DNA of 64,000 nucleotides, taken from the NCBI GenBank assembly GCA_963752745.1, contig CAVWAK010000039.1:11840-75839 (forward strand), in the 5' to 3' direction. Origin of the DNA: Thiogranum sp963752745. GTDB taxonomy: Bacteria; Pseudomonadota; Gammaproteobacteria; DSM-19610. The notes under the pieces are model-generated. The model did no database searches. It had not been told where the DNA came from and saw nothing but the letters and a program-made list of their open reading frames with translations. The position numbers and the translations under genes were made by a program. This document shows, piece after piece, positions 43,972 to 53,169 of this stretch (position 1 is its first letter; the number at the start of each line of letters is the position of its first letter).

Positions 43972-44098
43972 AGACGGGAGTTGGTACAGCTATATCGAAC
44001 AGCTGTAATCGATCCTGGTCGGCCACTTCGGTTTTTTTGCTTGAGAAGCGTGGTGGATTTCGGATAATGCAAAGTTATATCTAGAGAGGATAATTCAG

Positions 44099-44272
44099 AT
44101 GGCGACAAAACTGGAACTGGAAGAATACCTGTACCGACGTGCAATCGATATTATCGAGTCTGCTGATACGGATAGCGATAAAGAAAAACTGCTATTCCAG
44201 GAGGTCTGGGCACCTTTGGCAGATTTGTACAAAGACAGCGCTACTATTCCTCAGACCGAGGACAGCGCATAA
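44099..44272 (+). CDS. Small hypothetical protein, 57 aa
   Basis: ATG 44099 with GAGAGGA 8-14 nt upstream; stop TAA at 44270-44272. The protein is acidic and helical (MATKLELEEYLYRRAIDIIE, then LLFQEVWAPLADLYKD) and has no signal peptide. Codon use is like that of the neighbours. It lies 127 nt after the 115-aa gene and may belong with it. No family recognised. Confidence 0.5.
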   Translation: MATKLELEEYLYRRAIDIIESADTDSDKEKLLFQEVWAPLADLYKDSATIPQTEDSA

Positions 44273-44327
44273 ATTTGGTGAACCTTGGCTTCCAGAACAG
44301 GTCGCTATCAGGTTATACCGACGCTTT

Positions 44328-44723
44328 CTAGGCAGCCCCGCGCTGCATCATTACCAGCAGCTCGGCTTCGCCGCGGGTCAGACCGCAGCTATCCATAAGA
44401 TCTTCAATATCGGCACCCTTGTTGACCAGCTGGCTGGCCTGGTCATAGGGGCGTTCACCAGTGGTGCGCAACTCCAACTGGTCCTGTCGCTCAGTAATAC
44501 GCTGTACCTGCTGTTCCAGTTTTACTACGTGTTCACCGGCACCCATGGATGCGCTGCACAGGGCACCGAGTTCCTGTTCCAGCGAATGAATACGATGCTG
44601 TAATTCCTGCTCGGTTTCTTCCTGCGCCATGGATTTTTGGCGTACGAAGTGCAGGGCGTAGGTTTGATAAAACACCAGCATGCAGGCAAAGCCTGTCAGG
44701 GTGATCAGTATGGAAATCATCAT
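44328..44723 (-). CDS. DUF2802 family protein
   Basis: 131 aa: one N-terminal membrane helix (MMISILITLTGFACMLVFY), a coiled coil (about 35-85), and a small C-terminal domain with GADIEDLMDSCGLTRGEAELL, the DUF2802 signature. This gene closes the flagellar-chemotaxis cluster in many polar-flagellate gammaproteobacteria. Role unknown. Confidence 0.87.
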   Translation of the reverse strand: MMISILITLTGFACMLVFYQTYALHFVRQKSMAQEETEQELQHRIHSLEQELGALCSASMGAGEHVVKLEQQVQRITERQDQLELRTTGERPYDQASQLVNKGADIEDLMDSCGLTRGEAELLVMMQRGAA

Positions 44724-44732
44724 GGTTGCACC

Positions 44733-44915
44733 TCAGGCGTATTCATCGATGTGAGCGTCATCACCGTCTTTCTTCCTGTGCTGTCGCCGACCATCAGATT
44801 TTCTTTCACCCGTTGCCGGCTTACGCTGTGGAGCATTGCTACCCTGCCCGGCACCACTAGCCGGTTTGCTGGGCGGAACCCGGTATGCGGGTGGCACTTG
44901 TCCGATATCACCCAT
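44733..44915 (-). CDS. Small basic, low-complexity protein at the end of the chemotaxis operon
   Basis: 60 aa, mostly Pro/Gly/Lys/Arg (VPPAYRVPPSKPASG ... RRQHRKKDGD), ending HIDEYA. Small proteins of this composition ending in (H)IDEY occur after cheW in related clusters, which is why I accept this frame over the overlapping longer one. Presumably disordered. Function unknown. Confidence 0.55.
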   Translation of the reverse strand: MGDIGQVPPAYRVPPSKPASGAGQGSNAPQRKPATGERKSDGRRQHRKKDGDDAHIDEYA

Positions 44916-44951
44916 GCCTGCACGCTCGATTTACCGACAGAAACCGCCAAT

Positions 44952-45428
44952 CTAGAGATTGGCGAGTTCCTCCCACTCTTCGTCGGTGAGTAGTTTGTTC
45001 AGGTCAACCAGGATCAGCAGTTCGTCGTCGCGGCTGGCTACGCCCTGGATGTACTTGGCACTTTCATCGTTACCCACATTGGGCGCGGACTCCACTTCTG
45101 ACATTGCAAGATCCACAACCTCGGCCACGCAATCCACCAGGATACCAACCACGTGCTTGGCACCTTCAATAATCACAATCCTCGTAGAATCAGTAACTTC
45201 CGTTGTTGTCAGCCCCAGACGGATACGCGTATCGATAACGGTTACGACATTGCCGCGCAGATTAATAATACCGAGCACATAATGCGGCGCACCGGGAACG
45301 GGGGCGATTTCCGACACGCGCAGGACTTCCTGTACCTGCATCACGTTAATACCGTAGACCTCATCGGCGAGACGGAAGGTAACCCATTGAACTACAGAGT
45401 CATTTGTACTGGTGGCCACATTAGCCAT
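44952..45428 (-). CDS. cheW: Chemotaxis coupling protein CheW
   Basis: 158 aa, single CheW domain covering nearly the whole protein: VQWVTFRLADEVYGINVMQVQEVLR, GAPHYVLGIINLRGNVVTVIDTR. It couples chemoreceptors to CheA. It is preceded by a gene for a second, divergent CheW-domain protein. Confidence 0.96.
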   Translation of the reverse strand: MANVATSTNDSVVQWVTFRLADEVYGINVMQVQEVLRVSEIAPVPGAPHYVLGIINLRGNVVTVIDTRIRLGLTTTEVTDSTRIVIIEGAKHVVGILVDCVAEVVDLAMSEVESAPNVGNDESAKYIQGVASRDDELLILVDLNKLLTDEEWEELANL

Positions 45429-45514
45429 ATCCGAACCTCAGCTAGGTTGATTGTAAAGACAATACCGACGTCAAATTTCAGTCATTTGTCCAGATATACT
45501 AAAAAAAGCATTTA

Positions 45515-46186
45515 TCATGCCATACCATCGGCCAGTTCCCGGGCCAACTGATCGATATCCAGCAGCGCGCACATATGCTCGATTACTGTGCCCGCCAGCC
45601 ACTGACGCTTGCTGTTGCCGCCACGCCATTTGACGTCATCACTGTTCAAATCGATAACATCGCCAATGCGGTTACAGGCCAGCGCCCAACGTCCGTCGTC
45701 TATCATCACCAGGTGCTGCATACGTTCATCAGCATCCTCACTCAGTTGAGCCGCGAGATCAGCCGGCAGAACGAAACGTGCCGTATCGACAACCTTGGAC
45801 TGCAAACCCTGGTAAGGCACCACGCCGAGAAACAGCGACGAATGCCCCGGCATTGGCGTGCAATCCTGCTCGTTGGGAACTACGCCCTTAAGCTTGACCA
45901 GCGGTACCGCCAGCGTCAGTCCGGCCACTTCAAACAGGAGCGCCTGAAAACGCGAAGCAGCCCAGTCCGGTAAGCCCTCTGCAACGGCGTGCTCCTGTGC
46001 CGCTGCAACAGTAACATCCGTCACAACCGGGGCCTGTTCGACAATGACTGGCGCTTCGACAGGCGCCACCATCGGCACACTTTCAGCAACTGGTGCGCGC
46101 GCCGGTTCGTCGAGCAGTGCATCGAGATAGGCACTCAGGGCAAGCTGCTGATCGAGTACCTGCTGTTGTCGGGTATCAGTTTTCAT
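45515..46186 (-). CDS. CheW-domain protein with N-terminal extension
   Basis: 223 aa. An N-terminal motif (LALSAYLDALLDEP) and a Pro/Val/Ala-rich linker precede a diverged CheW domain (about 80-220: FQALLFEVAGLTLAVPLVKL, GVVPYQGLQSKVVDTA). It stands between the parA-like gene (ATGA overlap) and cheW, as in Pseudomonas, where the pair forms part of the polar chemosensory system. Probably a scaffold protein. Confidence 0.88.
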   Translation of the reverse strand: MKTDTRQQQVLDQQLALSAYLDALLDEPARAPVAESVPMVAPVEAPVIVEQAPVVTDVTVAAAQEHAVAEGLPDWAASRFQALLFEVAGLTLAVPLVKLKGVVPNEQDCTPMPGHSSLFLGVVPYQGLQSKVVDTARFVLPADLAAQLSEDADERMQHLVMIDDGRWALACNRIGDVIDLNSDDVKWRGGNSKRQWLAGTVIEHMCALLDIDQLARELADGMA

Positions 46187-46983
46187 TGAGAAACGGCCTC
46201 GGCAAGCGGCGACGATGCCTGCTGCAACCAGCGTAGCAGCGACGAATAGGCTTCAGTGCCTCGCGCATCCGGGTTATAAACGCTGATAGGCTTGCCTTCA
46301 CGACTCGCCTCGCGAAACTGGGTATCTATCGGAATCATGCGTGCCCACAAGTGCTCGCCATGCAAGTCACGCATGGCACGCAATGCATCAATTGAGGCAC
46401 GGGTGCGCCGGTCGAAAAAGGTTGGAATGATGGTATAAGGCAATACTCCGCCTTGCGAGTGGCCAATCATTTCAAGGGTCCGCAGCATACGCTCCAGCCC
46501 CTTTAATGCCAGGAACTCGGTCTGCACCGGGATCAATAACTGTTCGCAGGCTGCCAGTGCATTTACCATCAAAATGCCAAGCATGGGCGGGCAATCCATC
46601 AGCACATAATCGAAGCGATCCTGCAGGCGCTCCAGCGTCTGCTTGATGACCAGTCCCATACCACCGCGCGCACCCAGCTGCCGGTCAAGTGTTGCCATTG
46701 CGGTTGACGCGGGCAGCAGGTTCAGTCCATCGACGTCAGTATCCTGCAATAAATCACCCAGTTCTTTTATCTTCCGGTCATTGGCGCGCGCTTCAAATAG
46801 CGAGTAAACGCTACTCTGTATACCATCCGGATTCAGCCGGAAATACGAGGTCATCGAACCCTGCGGATCCAGATCGACCAACAGGACTCGCTGTCCTTGC
46901 GCGGCAAGCAAGCCTCCCAGACTGACCGCTGTAGTGGTTTTTCCCACCCCACCTTTCTGGTTGGATATTGTCCAGATCTTCAC
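46183..46983 (-). CDS. ParA/Soj-like ATPase of the chemotaxis operon (ParC type)
   Basis: 266 aa. Deviant Walker A KGGVGKTT (in ISNQKGGVGKTTTAVSLG), Walker B-like VLMDCPPMLG. It overlaps motD (ATGA) and the CheW-like gene. In Vibrio and Pseudomonas the orphan ParA at this position positions chemotaxis arrays at the cell pole. It has no ParB partner here, as expected for this type, so plasmid or chromosome partition is unlikely. Confidence 0.9.
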   Translation of the reverse strand: MKIWTISNQKGGVGKTTTAVSLGGLLAAQGQRVLLVDLDPQGSMTSYFRLNPDGIQSSVYSLFEARANDRKIKELGDLLQDTDVDGLNLLPASTAMATLDRQLGARGGMGLVIKQTLERLQDRFDYVLMDCPPMLGILMVNALAACEQLLIPVQTEFLALKGLERMLRTLEMIGHSQGGVLPYTIIPTFFDRRTRASIDALRAMRDLHGEHLWARMIPIDTQFREASREGKPISVYNPDARGTEAYSSLLRWLQQASSPLAEAVSQ

Positions 46984-48002
46984 GATGCAGACCCACCCCG
47001 GGGTAATCGTGGCAACGCAGGCGGTATCACCTCACCACTAGCCGACGCAGTACCGGCGCTCCCGCTGCCCGCATTCACTGGCTGCACCGCGTTTTCGCGG
47101 GTTGTCTGTAAATGATCCAGGCGTTGGCTGACTCGCGCGTCAGAGCCGGACATAATCACAAGCACCACGCGGCGATTCCTGGCACGGCCTTCAGCAGTAT
47201 CATTGCTACCAAGCGGGCGGAACTCACCATATCCAATAGCCGCCATGCGTTGCGGTGCTATGCCCAGCCGGGTAAACAGGTGAACGACGCTGGCAGCACG
47301 CGACGCAGACAGTTCCCAGTTAGACAGGAATTCGAAATTGTTTATCGGCACGTTGTCCGTAAAGCCTTCGACATGAACAATGTTATCCAGCGACTTGAGT
47401 TTGTCAGCCAATTGGCGCAGCACCGGTTGGGATTGCGCTGACAGGTCAGCACTACCCGAAGAGAACAGAATACTGGACTTGATCTCCACTTCAATCCAGC
47501 GCTTGTCACGACGAACCTCGATCAACCCGTCATCGACCAGCTCGGACATCGCCGACTCAATAGAATCAGCCAGCTGCTGCGCCGCCTCGTCCAGTTCCTG
47601 CACTTCATTTTCGGGCGCCATGGATCCAGGCTCGACTTTCTCTTCGGCACGCTCCTGAACAGGATTATCAGGCACCGGCACTTTGAACAACTGGATAATT
47701 GGCACTTCCTGGTCGAACCGCTCGTCGGACTGCAACGGCGAACGCATCAGGTCCCCGATCTGGATGGGCTGCAGACTACGTGCCGGGTCGCGAAATGCGG
47801 CAACGATTGAATCGGACAACACTCGATACTTGCCTTCGTTGACCGAGGAAATGGAGTACATCACCACAAAGAAAGCAAACAGCAGGGTAATGAAATCAGC
47901 GTACGAGACCAGCCAGCGTTCGTGGTTCTCGTGCTCTTCTATGCGCTTTTTTCTAGCCATGCGTTTGTGTCCACTGTAGCTGTATCGGGATTGAGGTTTC
48001 AT
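46980..48002 (-). CDS. motD: Flagellar motor protein MotD (MotB-like)
   Basis: 340 aa. N-terminal basic segment, one membrane helix (VSYADFITLLFAFFVVMYS, with the proton-binding Asp in YADF), a linker and an OmpA/MotB peptidoglycan-binding domain (about 180-300: NNFEFLSNWELSASRAASVV, RNRRVVLVIM). Start ATG 48002 has GGGG upstream; ATG 47960 (MARKKRIEEHEN) is equally family-like. Stator partner of MotC, 17 nt upstream. Confidence 0.93.
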   Translation of the reverse strand: MKPQSRYSYSGHKRMARKKRIEEHENHERWLVSYADFITLLFAFFVVMYSISSVNEGKYRVLSDSIVAAFRDPARSLQPIQIGDLMRSPLQSDERFDQEVPIIQLFKVPVPDNPVQERAEEKVEPGSMAPENEVQELDEAAQQLADSIESAMSELVDDGLIEVRRDKRWIEVEIKSSILFSSGSADLSAQSQPVLRQLADKLKSLDNIVHVEGFTDNVPINNFEFLSNWELSASRAASVVHLFTRLGIAPQRMAAIGYGEFRPLGSNDTAEGRARNRRVVLVIMSGSDARVSQRLDHLQTTRENAVQPVNAGSGSAGTASASGEVIPPALPRLPRGGSAS

Positions 48003-48019
48003 ACTCAGTTACCCCGCAA

Positions 48020-48760
48020 CTACTGATAGTACCCCTGCAGTTTGGTTTCGATATTGCGCGGGTTCTCACCCTCGGCGATAGATATCACACCTTCCACAAC
48101 CATTTCCCGGAACTGTGTCTGGTTATGAATCTGACTCTTTAATTTATTGGCCATAGGTAGAAACAGCAGGTTGGCAAAACCAACACCATAGATGGTGGCA
48201 ACAAAAGCGGTGGCAATACCACTGCCAAGTTTTGAAGGATCAGCAAGGTTATTCATCACGTGTATCAACCCCATGACAGCACCGATAATACCGATCGTGG
48301 GGCTGTAGCCGCCCATGCCGTCAAAGACTTTAGCCGCTTGAATGTCCTGATGTTCTTTACTGTCTATTTCAACTTCCAGAATGGAACGTATGATTTCAGG
48401 TTCACTACCATCTACCAGAAGCTGCAACCCCTTGCGGGCAAACTGGTCAGGCTCTTCCTCGGCAATCGCCTCCAGTCCGAGCAGACCTTCACGTCGGGCG
48501 ATATTGCTCCAGTTAACAATTTTTTCAGCCGCTTCCTCAGGCTGCAGCTTGACCGGGATAAACACCCAGGATGCGATTTTCATGGAACGGACAAAGGTTC
48601 GAATTGGCGTCTGCACCATAACAGCGCCAAGCGTGCCGCCACCGACTATCACGAATGCCGTCAGCTGGATCAGCGAGGAGATATGGCCACCTTCCAGTAT
48701 ATTACCGCCCAGTATCGCAACCAGCGCCAAGAAGATACCGACCACGCTCAGGATATCCAT
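48020..48760 (-). CDS. motC: Flagellar motor protein MotC (MotA-like)
   Basis: 246 aa with four predicted membrane helices, in the usual MotA order (two near the N-terminus, two around 150-205). Signature: GGYSPTIGIIGAVMGLIHVMNNL. With MotD it forms a second proton-driven stator type as in Pseudomonas MotCD. It begins 1 nt after the cheB stop. Confidence 0.94.
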   Translation of the reverse strand: MDILSVVGIFLALVAILGGNILEGGHISSLIQLTAFVIVGGGTLGAVMVQTPIRTFVRSMKIASWVFIPVKLQPEEAAEKIVNWSNIARREGLLGLEAIAEEEPDQFARKGLQLLVDGSEPEIIRSILEVEIDSKEHQDIQAAKVFDGMGGYSPTIGIIGAVMGLIHVMNNLADPSKLGSGIATAFVATIYGVGFANLLFLPMANKLKSQIHNQTQFREMVVEGVISIAEGENPRNIETKLQGYYQ

Positions 48761-48761
48761 C

Positions 48762-49821
48762 TCAGTTCCCGGCAGCCTGAACCAGTGAAGCTCCGATATC
48801 CCTCAGCGACAGAACCTGATCACTGAGCCCGGCTTCGGCCACCGCCATAGGCATACCGTAGATCACACTACTTGCCTCATCCTGACTCCAGATTGTTGCA
48901 CCCTGCTTCTTCAGCTCTCGCGCACCCTCGCGACCGTCTGAGCCCATGCCAGTCAACACCAGTGCCAGGGTTTTACCTCCATAGACAGAAGCTACGGAGC
49001 TGAAAGTAATGTCTGCACAAGGCTTGTAATGTAAAGCCGCATCGCCGTCACTGATTTCGACGCGCACTTCGCCACCAGCCTGTCTGAGGTTGAGTTGCCG
49101 TCCACCTGGAGCGATCAATACCTGGCCGGGCTTGACCAAATCGCCATCCTCGGCCTCTTTCACTTTGATAGCGCACTGCTGATCGAGGCGAGTAGCGAAC
49201 GCTGGCGTAAAGCTGGCTGGCATGTGTTGCACAACGACAACCGGAAAGCGGTAATTTGCCGGCAACTTGGTTAGCACCTGGGCCAACGCAATCGGACCGC
49301 CGGTAGAGCTGGCAATTGCTACCATCTGGAACTGGCCACGCTTAATGACCGGCGCGAGGTGCACTGCTCGCCACGTTGCCCCTGCCTGAAGGTGCTGCCG
49401 CAGGTGATGGCGCACGCCGCTGCCGTGCTACCGCGTGAATGCGTCTTCGCAGCAGCAGCTTGGCTTCTTCGCGGTCTTTCGCAATGTCTTCGAAACGCTT
49501 GGGCAGAAAATCAACAGCACCGGCTTCCAGTGCATCGAGCGTAGCCTGAGCACCATCGTGTGTAAGTGAGGAAAACATCAGGATGGGCAGTGGCTGAGCC
49601 GACATGATATGCCGTACTGCCGTAATCCCGTCCATGACGGGCATTTCGATATCCATCGTGACCACGTCCGGCTTCAATTTGGCAACTTGTTCAATTGCCT
49701 CCTTGCCATCACCGGCCGTACCTACGACCTCGATACGTGCATCCGCTTCCAGTATCTCGACAATCCGGCGTCGGAAAAACCCGGAATCATCAACAACGAC
49801 GACACGCGTCACCATGGCCAA
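48762..49821 (-). pseudogene. cheB: Chemotaxis protein-glutamate methylesterase CheB, frameshifted in the linker
   Basis: Two frames make one CheB. Frame 1 (49821-49342) is the receiver domain with Asp57 (VVTMDIEMPVMDG) and the start of the linker, ending SAPRAGH then TAA. Frame 2 (to 48762) carries the methylesterase: IASSTGGP (Ser), VVVVQHMP (His) and TGMGSDG (Asp), the catalytic triad. The frames meet near 49348-49352; removing one T from CATTAAG gives AGHKRGQFQMVAIA, continuous. CheB demethylates receptors, and no other cheB is seen in the window. Assembly error and genuine loss are both possible. Confidence 0.85.
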
Positions 49822-49911
49822 AGAGCCCTGTGTGCTGCCGGATTACCGCCGTTAGATTGAGTGAGTGGCTGAGCCACCTCGCATAGCAATTTGCAGGTCA
49901 CTGTTCATCCC

Positions 49912-51930
49912 TTACATGTGCCGAGCATGAGCTTTCATTAAACTGGGAACGTCCAGGATCAGTGCGATCCGTCCGTCACCGGTGATAGTGGCGCCTGCGA
50001 AACCTGCAAGTCCCTGCAGGAAAGCACCCAGCGGCTTGATCACAACTTCTTCCTGGCCTACCAGTTGCTCGACCACAAAGCCCACTTTCTGGCTACCCAC
50101 ATGCACCACAACAACATGACTAACTATTTCCGGGTCCGATTCTGAACCACCACCCACCAGCCATTCACGCAGGTAGAATAACGGTAAAGCTCTTTCACGA
50201 ACCATGACAACCAGCTGACCGTCGACCACATTGGTACGACTGTCATCCAGGTCAAAGATTTCACTGACACTGCCCAACGGCAACGCGAACGGCTGCTCGC
50301 CCAATTTGACCATCAAGGTCGGCATAATAGCCAGTGTCAATGGAACACGAATCATCAAGCGGCTGCCTTTGCCCAGCTCAGAGTCGATCTCGACACTGCC
50401 GTTTAACTGGCCGATGCGGGTTTTCACTACATCCATGCCAACACCACGACCGGACACATCGGAGATTTCCTCCTTGGTAGAGAAGCCAGCGGCAAAGATC
50501 AGGTTATAGGCTTCCTTGTCGTCCAGACGAGCAGCCGACTCAGTATCCATCAAGCCTTTTTCAACGGCCTTCGCACGCAGAACATTGGGATCCATCCCTT
50601 TGCCGTCATCCTCGATAGACAACAGAATATGATCGCCTTCCTGCTCAGCCGCCAAAATAACTGTGCCGCTCCGGGACTTCCCTGCAGCTTCACGCTCATC
50701 CGGGCTTTCGATGCCGTGATCCACGGCATTGCGCACCAGGTGCACCAGCGGATCAGCAAGTGCTTCGACCAGATTCTTGTCCAGGTCGGTCTCTTCGCCC
50801 TGGAGTTCCAGATTGATTTCCTTGTTTAAACTGCGAGCCAGATCACGGACCACACGCGGGAAGCGTCCAAACACTTTCTTGATCGGCTGCATTCGCGTCT
50901 TCATCACGGCGTTCTGCAGATCGGCAGTTACAACGTCGAGATTTGCAACCGCTTTGCTAACGTCTTCGTTGCCCAGCGACTCCTTGAGGGTGGACAGACG
51001 GTTACGCGCCAGTACCAGTTCACCCACCATATTCATGATGTCATCCAGACGCCCTGTATCCACGCGCACCGTTGCCTCGGATTTACTGGCTGCAGGTGGA
51101 GCTGCGGGTTTTTTCGCCGGGGCTGGCGATGCCGCGGGCTTGGGTGCTACAGGCTGTTTAACGTCTTTACTTTCGTCCTTGGGCGAACTGCCAGCTGTAG
51201 TTGGTGATTTGCCGTTGCCGTGCAATTCATCAAGTAACGCCTCGAATTCATCATCCGTAATTTCATTGCCGCCACCTACTGCGGGTGCTGCAGCCTTTTC
51301 GGGTACAGGTGCGGCTGGCTCTTCTACCGGTTGAGGCACCTTACCAGACCCATGCAACTGATCGAGTAACGCATCAAATTCTTCTTCGGTGATATCGTCA
51401 CCGCCTGACACAGTATCACCAGCTGTGCTCTCAGGCTGGGCAGCTGCAAGCATGCTATCGAACTCAGCGTCCGCGTCATTCGCTGCTGCTCCAGGTTCTG
51501 GCGTTGCTTCAGGTGCGTCTGCGGCTACCGGAGCGGCACCTGCCGGCACAGCCAGACTTTCAAGCGTATTTAACAGCTCCGCGGCAGCCGGTGTCGGCAA
51601 CTCGCCACCCTGAACTTCGGCAAACATAGAGTTTACTACGTCGAGAACCTGCAGCACGGTATCCATTAGATCCGTATCAACGCTACGCTCGCCATTACGC
51701 AGTACATTGAATACATCTTCGGCGCGGTGACAGACCTGAACCAGGCCATCCAGGCTCAGAAAGCTGGCACCACCCTTAATGGTATGGAATCCGCGAAATA
51801 CGGCGTTTAAAAGGTCAACATCATCCGGGCTCTGTTCCAGCTCGACCAGTTCTTCGTTCAACCTTTCCAGGATTTCTCCAGCCTCGACCAGAAAGTCCTG
51901 CAGAATCTCATCGTCGGCATCTAAACTCAT
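49912..51930 (-). CDS. cheA: Chemotaxis histidine kinase CheA
   Basis: 672 aa. Hpt domain with His49 (FRGFHTIKGGASF), a long low-complexity linker (about 130-280), dimerisation and GHKL kinase domains (HLVRNAVDHGIES, DDGKGMD, GRGVGMDVV), and a CheW-like regulatory domain to the C-terminus. The linker carries two near-identical copies of an I-T-x-(E/D)-(E)-F-(D/E)-A-L-L-D-x-L-H-G-x-GK motif (180-197 and 224-241), resembling CheY-binding peptides in FliM and CheZ. Located between cheZ and cheB. Confidence 0.97.
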   Translation of the reverse strand: MSLDADDEILQDFLVEAGEILERLNEELVELEQSPDDVDLLNAVFRGFHTIKGGASFLSLDGLVQVCHRAEDVFNVLRNGERSVDTDLMDTVLQVLDVVNSMFAEVQGGELPTPAAAELLNTLESLAVPAGAAPVAADAPEATPEPGAAANDADAEFDSMLAAAQPESTAGDTVSGGDDITEEEFDALLDQLHGSGKVPQPVEEPAAPVPEKAAAPAVGGGNEITDDEFEALLDELHGNGKSPTTAGSSPKDESKDVKQPVAPKPAASPAPAKKPAAPPAASKSEATVRVDTGRLDDIMNMVGELVLARNRLSTLKESLGNEDVSKAVANLDVVTADLQNAVMKTRMQPIKKVFGRFPRVVRDLARSLNKEINLELQGEETDLDKNLVEALADPLVHLVRNAVDHGIESPDEREAAGKSRSGTVILAAEQEGDHILLSIEDDGKGMDPNVLRAKAVEKGLMDTESAARLDDKEAYNLIFAAGFSTKEEISDVSGRGVGMDVVKTRIGQLNGSVEIDSELGKGSRLMIRVPLTLAIMPTLMVKLGEQPFALPLGSVSEIFDLDDSRTNVVDGQLVVMVRERALPLFYLREWLVGGGSESDPEIVSHVVVVHVGSQKVGFVVEQLVGQEEVVIKPLGAFLQGLAGFAGATITGDGRIALILDVPSLMKAHARHM

Positions 51931-51941
51931 CTGCTGTTCCC

Positions 51942-52700
51942 TCAGAATCCCAAACTAGATAACAAGTCGTCTACTTCGTCCTGACCGGACACTGAGCCAC
52001 CGTCATCGCTGACACCAGGCACTTGTGGTCCGATACCCTGCATAATATCTTCGCTTGTCTCGGCATCACCGGAGTTTTCGATGCCTGCCTCGGCATCACC
52101 CGATAAGCGAATCAGCTCGACCAGATTATCTTCCACTTCGGTCACAAGCGTGATTACCCGGCGGATAATCTGGCCGGTCAGATCCTGAAAACCCTGCGCC
52201 ATCATCACTTCTGACAGATTGCCGTGAATCTGGCTGGCGTGCGTGGTAGTGACGTCAAGGAAGTCACCGATTTCCTGGCTCATGCCGCGAAATTCTTCGA
52301 CACTCATATCTTTATTGCGGAACCTGTCCCATTTTTCGTGCAGGGTATTGGCCTGGTCCTGCAACTGTTCGGCAATCGGCAAGGTACCTTCTACAGCCGA
52401 AAGCGTCCGGTTTGCCGATTCCTCGGTCATATTGATAACGTGATTCAATCGCGCCTTGGCATCCGGAATATCCGATTCAGCCATGGATTGCATACGCGAA
52501 TCCAGTGCAAAGCTGGTCAGCGAATCGTGCAGCTGACGCGTCATCTTGCCGAGCTCCTGAAACAGGGTTTGCTCACGCATTCGACTAAGCTCTTCAATCA
52601 AGCCTCCGGCAGCACTGTCATTACCGGCTTCGAGCTCGGTAACCAGCGTACGCGCCTGATCTAACAAGAGGTTACTATCAGTTTTAGTTGCCGGTTCCAT
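51942..52700 (-). CDS. cheZ: CheY-P phosphatase CheZ
   Basis: 252 aa, long helical hairpin with the catalytic region containing GFQDLTGQIIRRVITLV, and a C-terminal CheY-docking peptide QDEVDDLLSSLGF (240-252). It removes phosphate from CheY. It starts 3 nt after cheY, in a typical cheY-cheZ-cheA order. Confidence 0.95.
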   Translation of the reverse strand: MEPATKTDSNLLLDQARTLVTELEAGNDSAAGGLIEELSRMREQTLFQELGKMTRQLHDSLTSFALDSRMQSMAESDIPDAKARLNHVINMTEESANRTLSAVEGTLPIAEQLQDQANTLHEKWDRFRNKDMSVEEFRGMSQEIGDFLDVTTTHASQIHGNLSEVMMAQGFQDLTGQIIRRVITLVTEVEDNLVELIRLSGDAEAGIENSGDAETSEDIMQGIGPQVPGVSDDGGSVSGQDEVDDLLSSLGF

Positions 52701-52703
52701 AGC

Positions 52704-53099
52704 CTACCCCGCAGTTGCTTCGACGCGCTCGAAGATCTTGTCGATCTTCTCCTTCAGGGTGACAGCGGTAAACGGTTTAACAATATATCCGTTTACGCCG
52801 GCCTGGGCGGCTTCAACAATCTGTTCACGCTTGGATTCAGCTGTAACCATCAGCACCGGAAGGGGCGCCAGCTTTTCATCGGCACGCACGGCCTTGAGAA
52901 GCTCAATGCCGGTCATACCCGGCATATTCCAGTCAGTTACCAGAAAATCGAAATTACCATTCTGCAACATTGGTAAAGCCGTATTTCCGTCATCTGCTTC
53001 CTGTGTATTATTGAACCCCAGATCACGCAGCAAATTCTTAATGATGCGTCTCATCGTGGAAAAATCATCCACGATCAGGATTTTCATATCGGTATCCAA
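52704..53099 (-). CDS. cheY: Chemotaxis response regulator CheY
   Basis: 131 aa single receiver domain: Asp11/Asp12 (LIVDDFSTMRR), phospho-acceptor Asp56 (LVTDWNMPGM), Thr in MVTAESKRE and Lys in YIVKPF. Phosphorylated CheY binds FliM and reverses the motor. It is separated from fliA by 70 nt. Confidence 0.97.
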   Translation of the reverse strand: MDTDMKILIVDDFSTMRRIIKNLLRDLGFNNTQEADDGNTALPMLQNGNFDFLVTDWNMPGMTGIELLKAVRADEKLAPLPVLMVTAESKREQIVEAAQAGVNGYIVKPFTAVTLKEKIDKIFERVEATAG

Positions 53100-53169
53100 G
53101 GGGACCTCCCGCTAAACCGTTCCTGTTTCCATGTATGTGTTTCGGCCGTTGTTGCTAGTTCTTTTGGCG

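Noticed and set aside
44720..44950. 76-codon minus-strand frame overlapping the small basic protein gene
   Set aside because: The other frame (44733-44915) ends in the family-like HIDEY segment and avoids overlap with DUF2802.
46183..46983. Plasmid or chromosome partition locus
   Set aside because: The ParA-like gene has no ParB or parS and overlaps motD and a CheW-like gene, so it belongs to polar chemotaxis.
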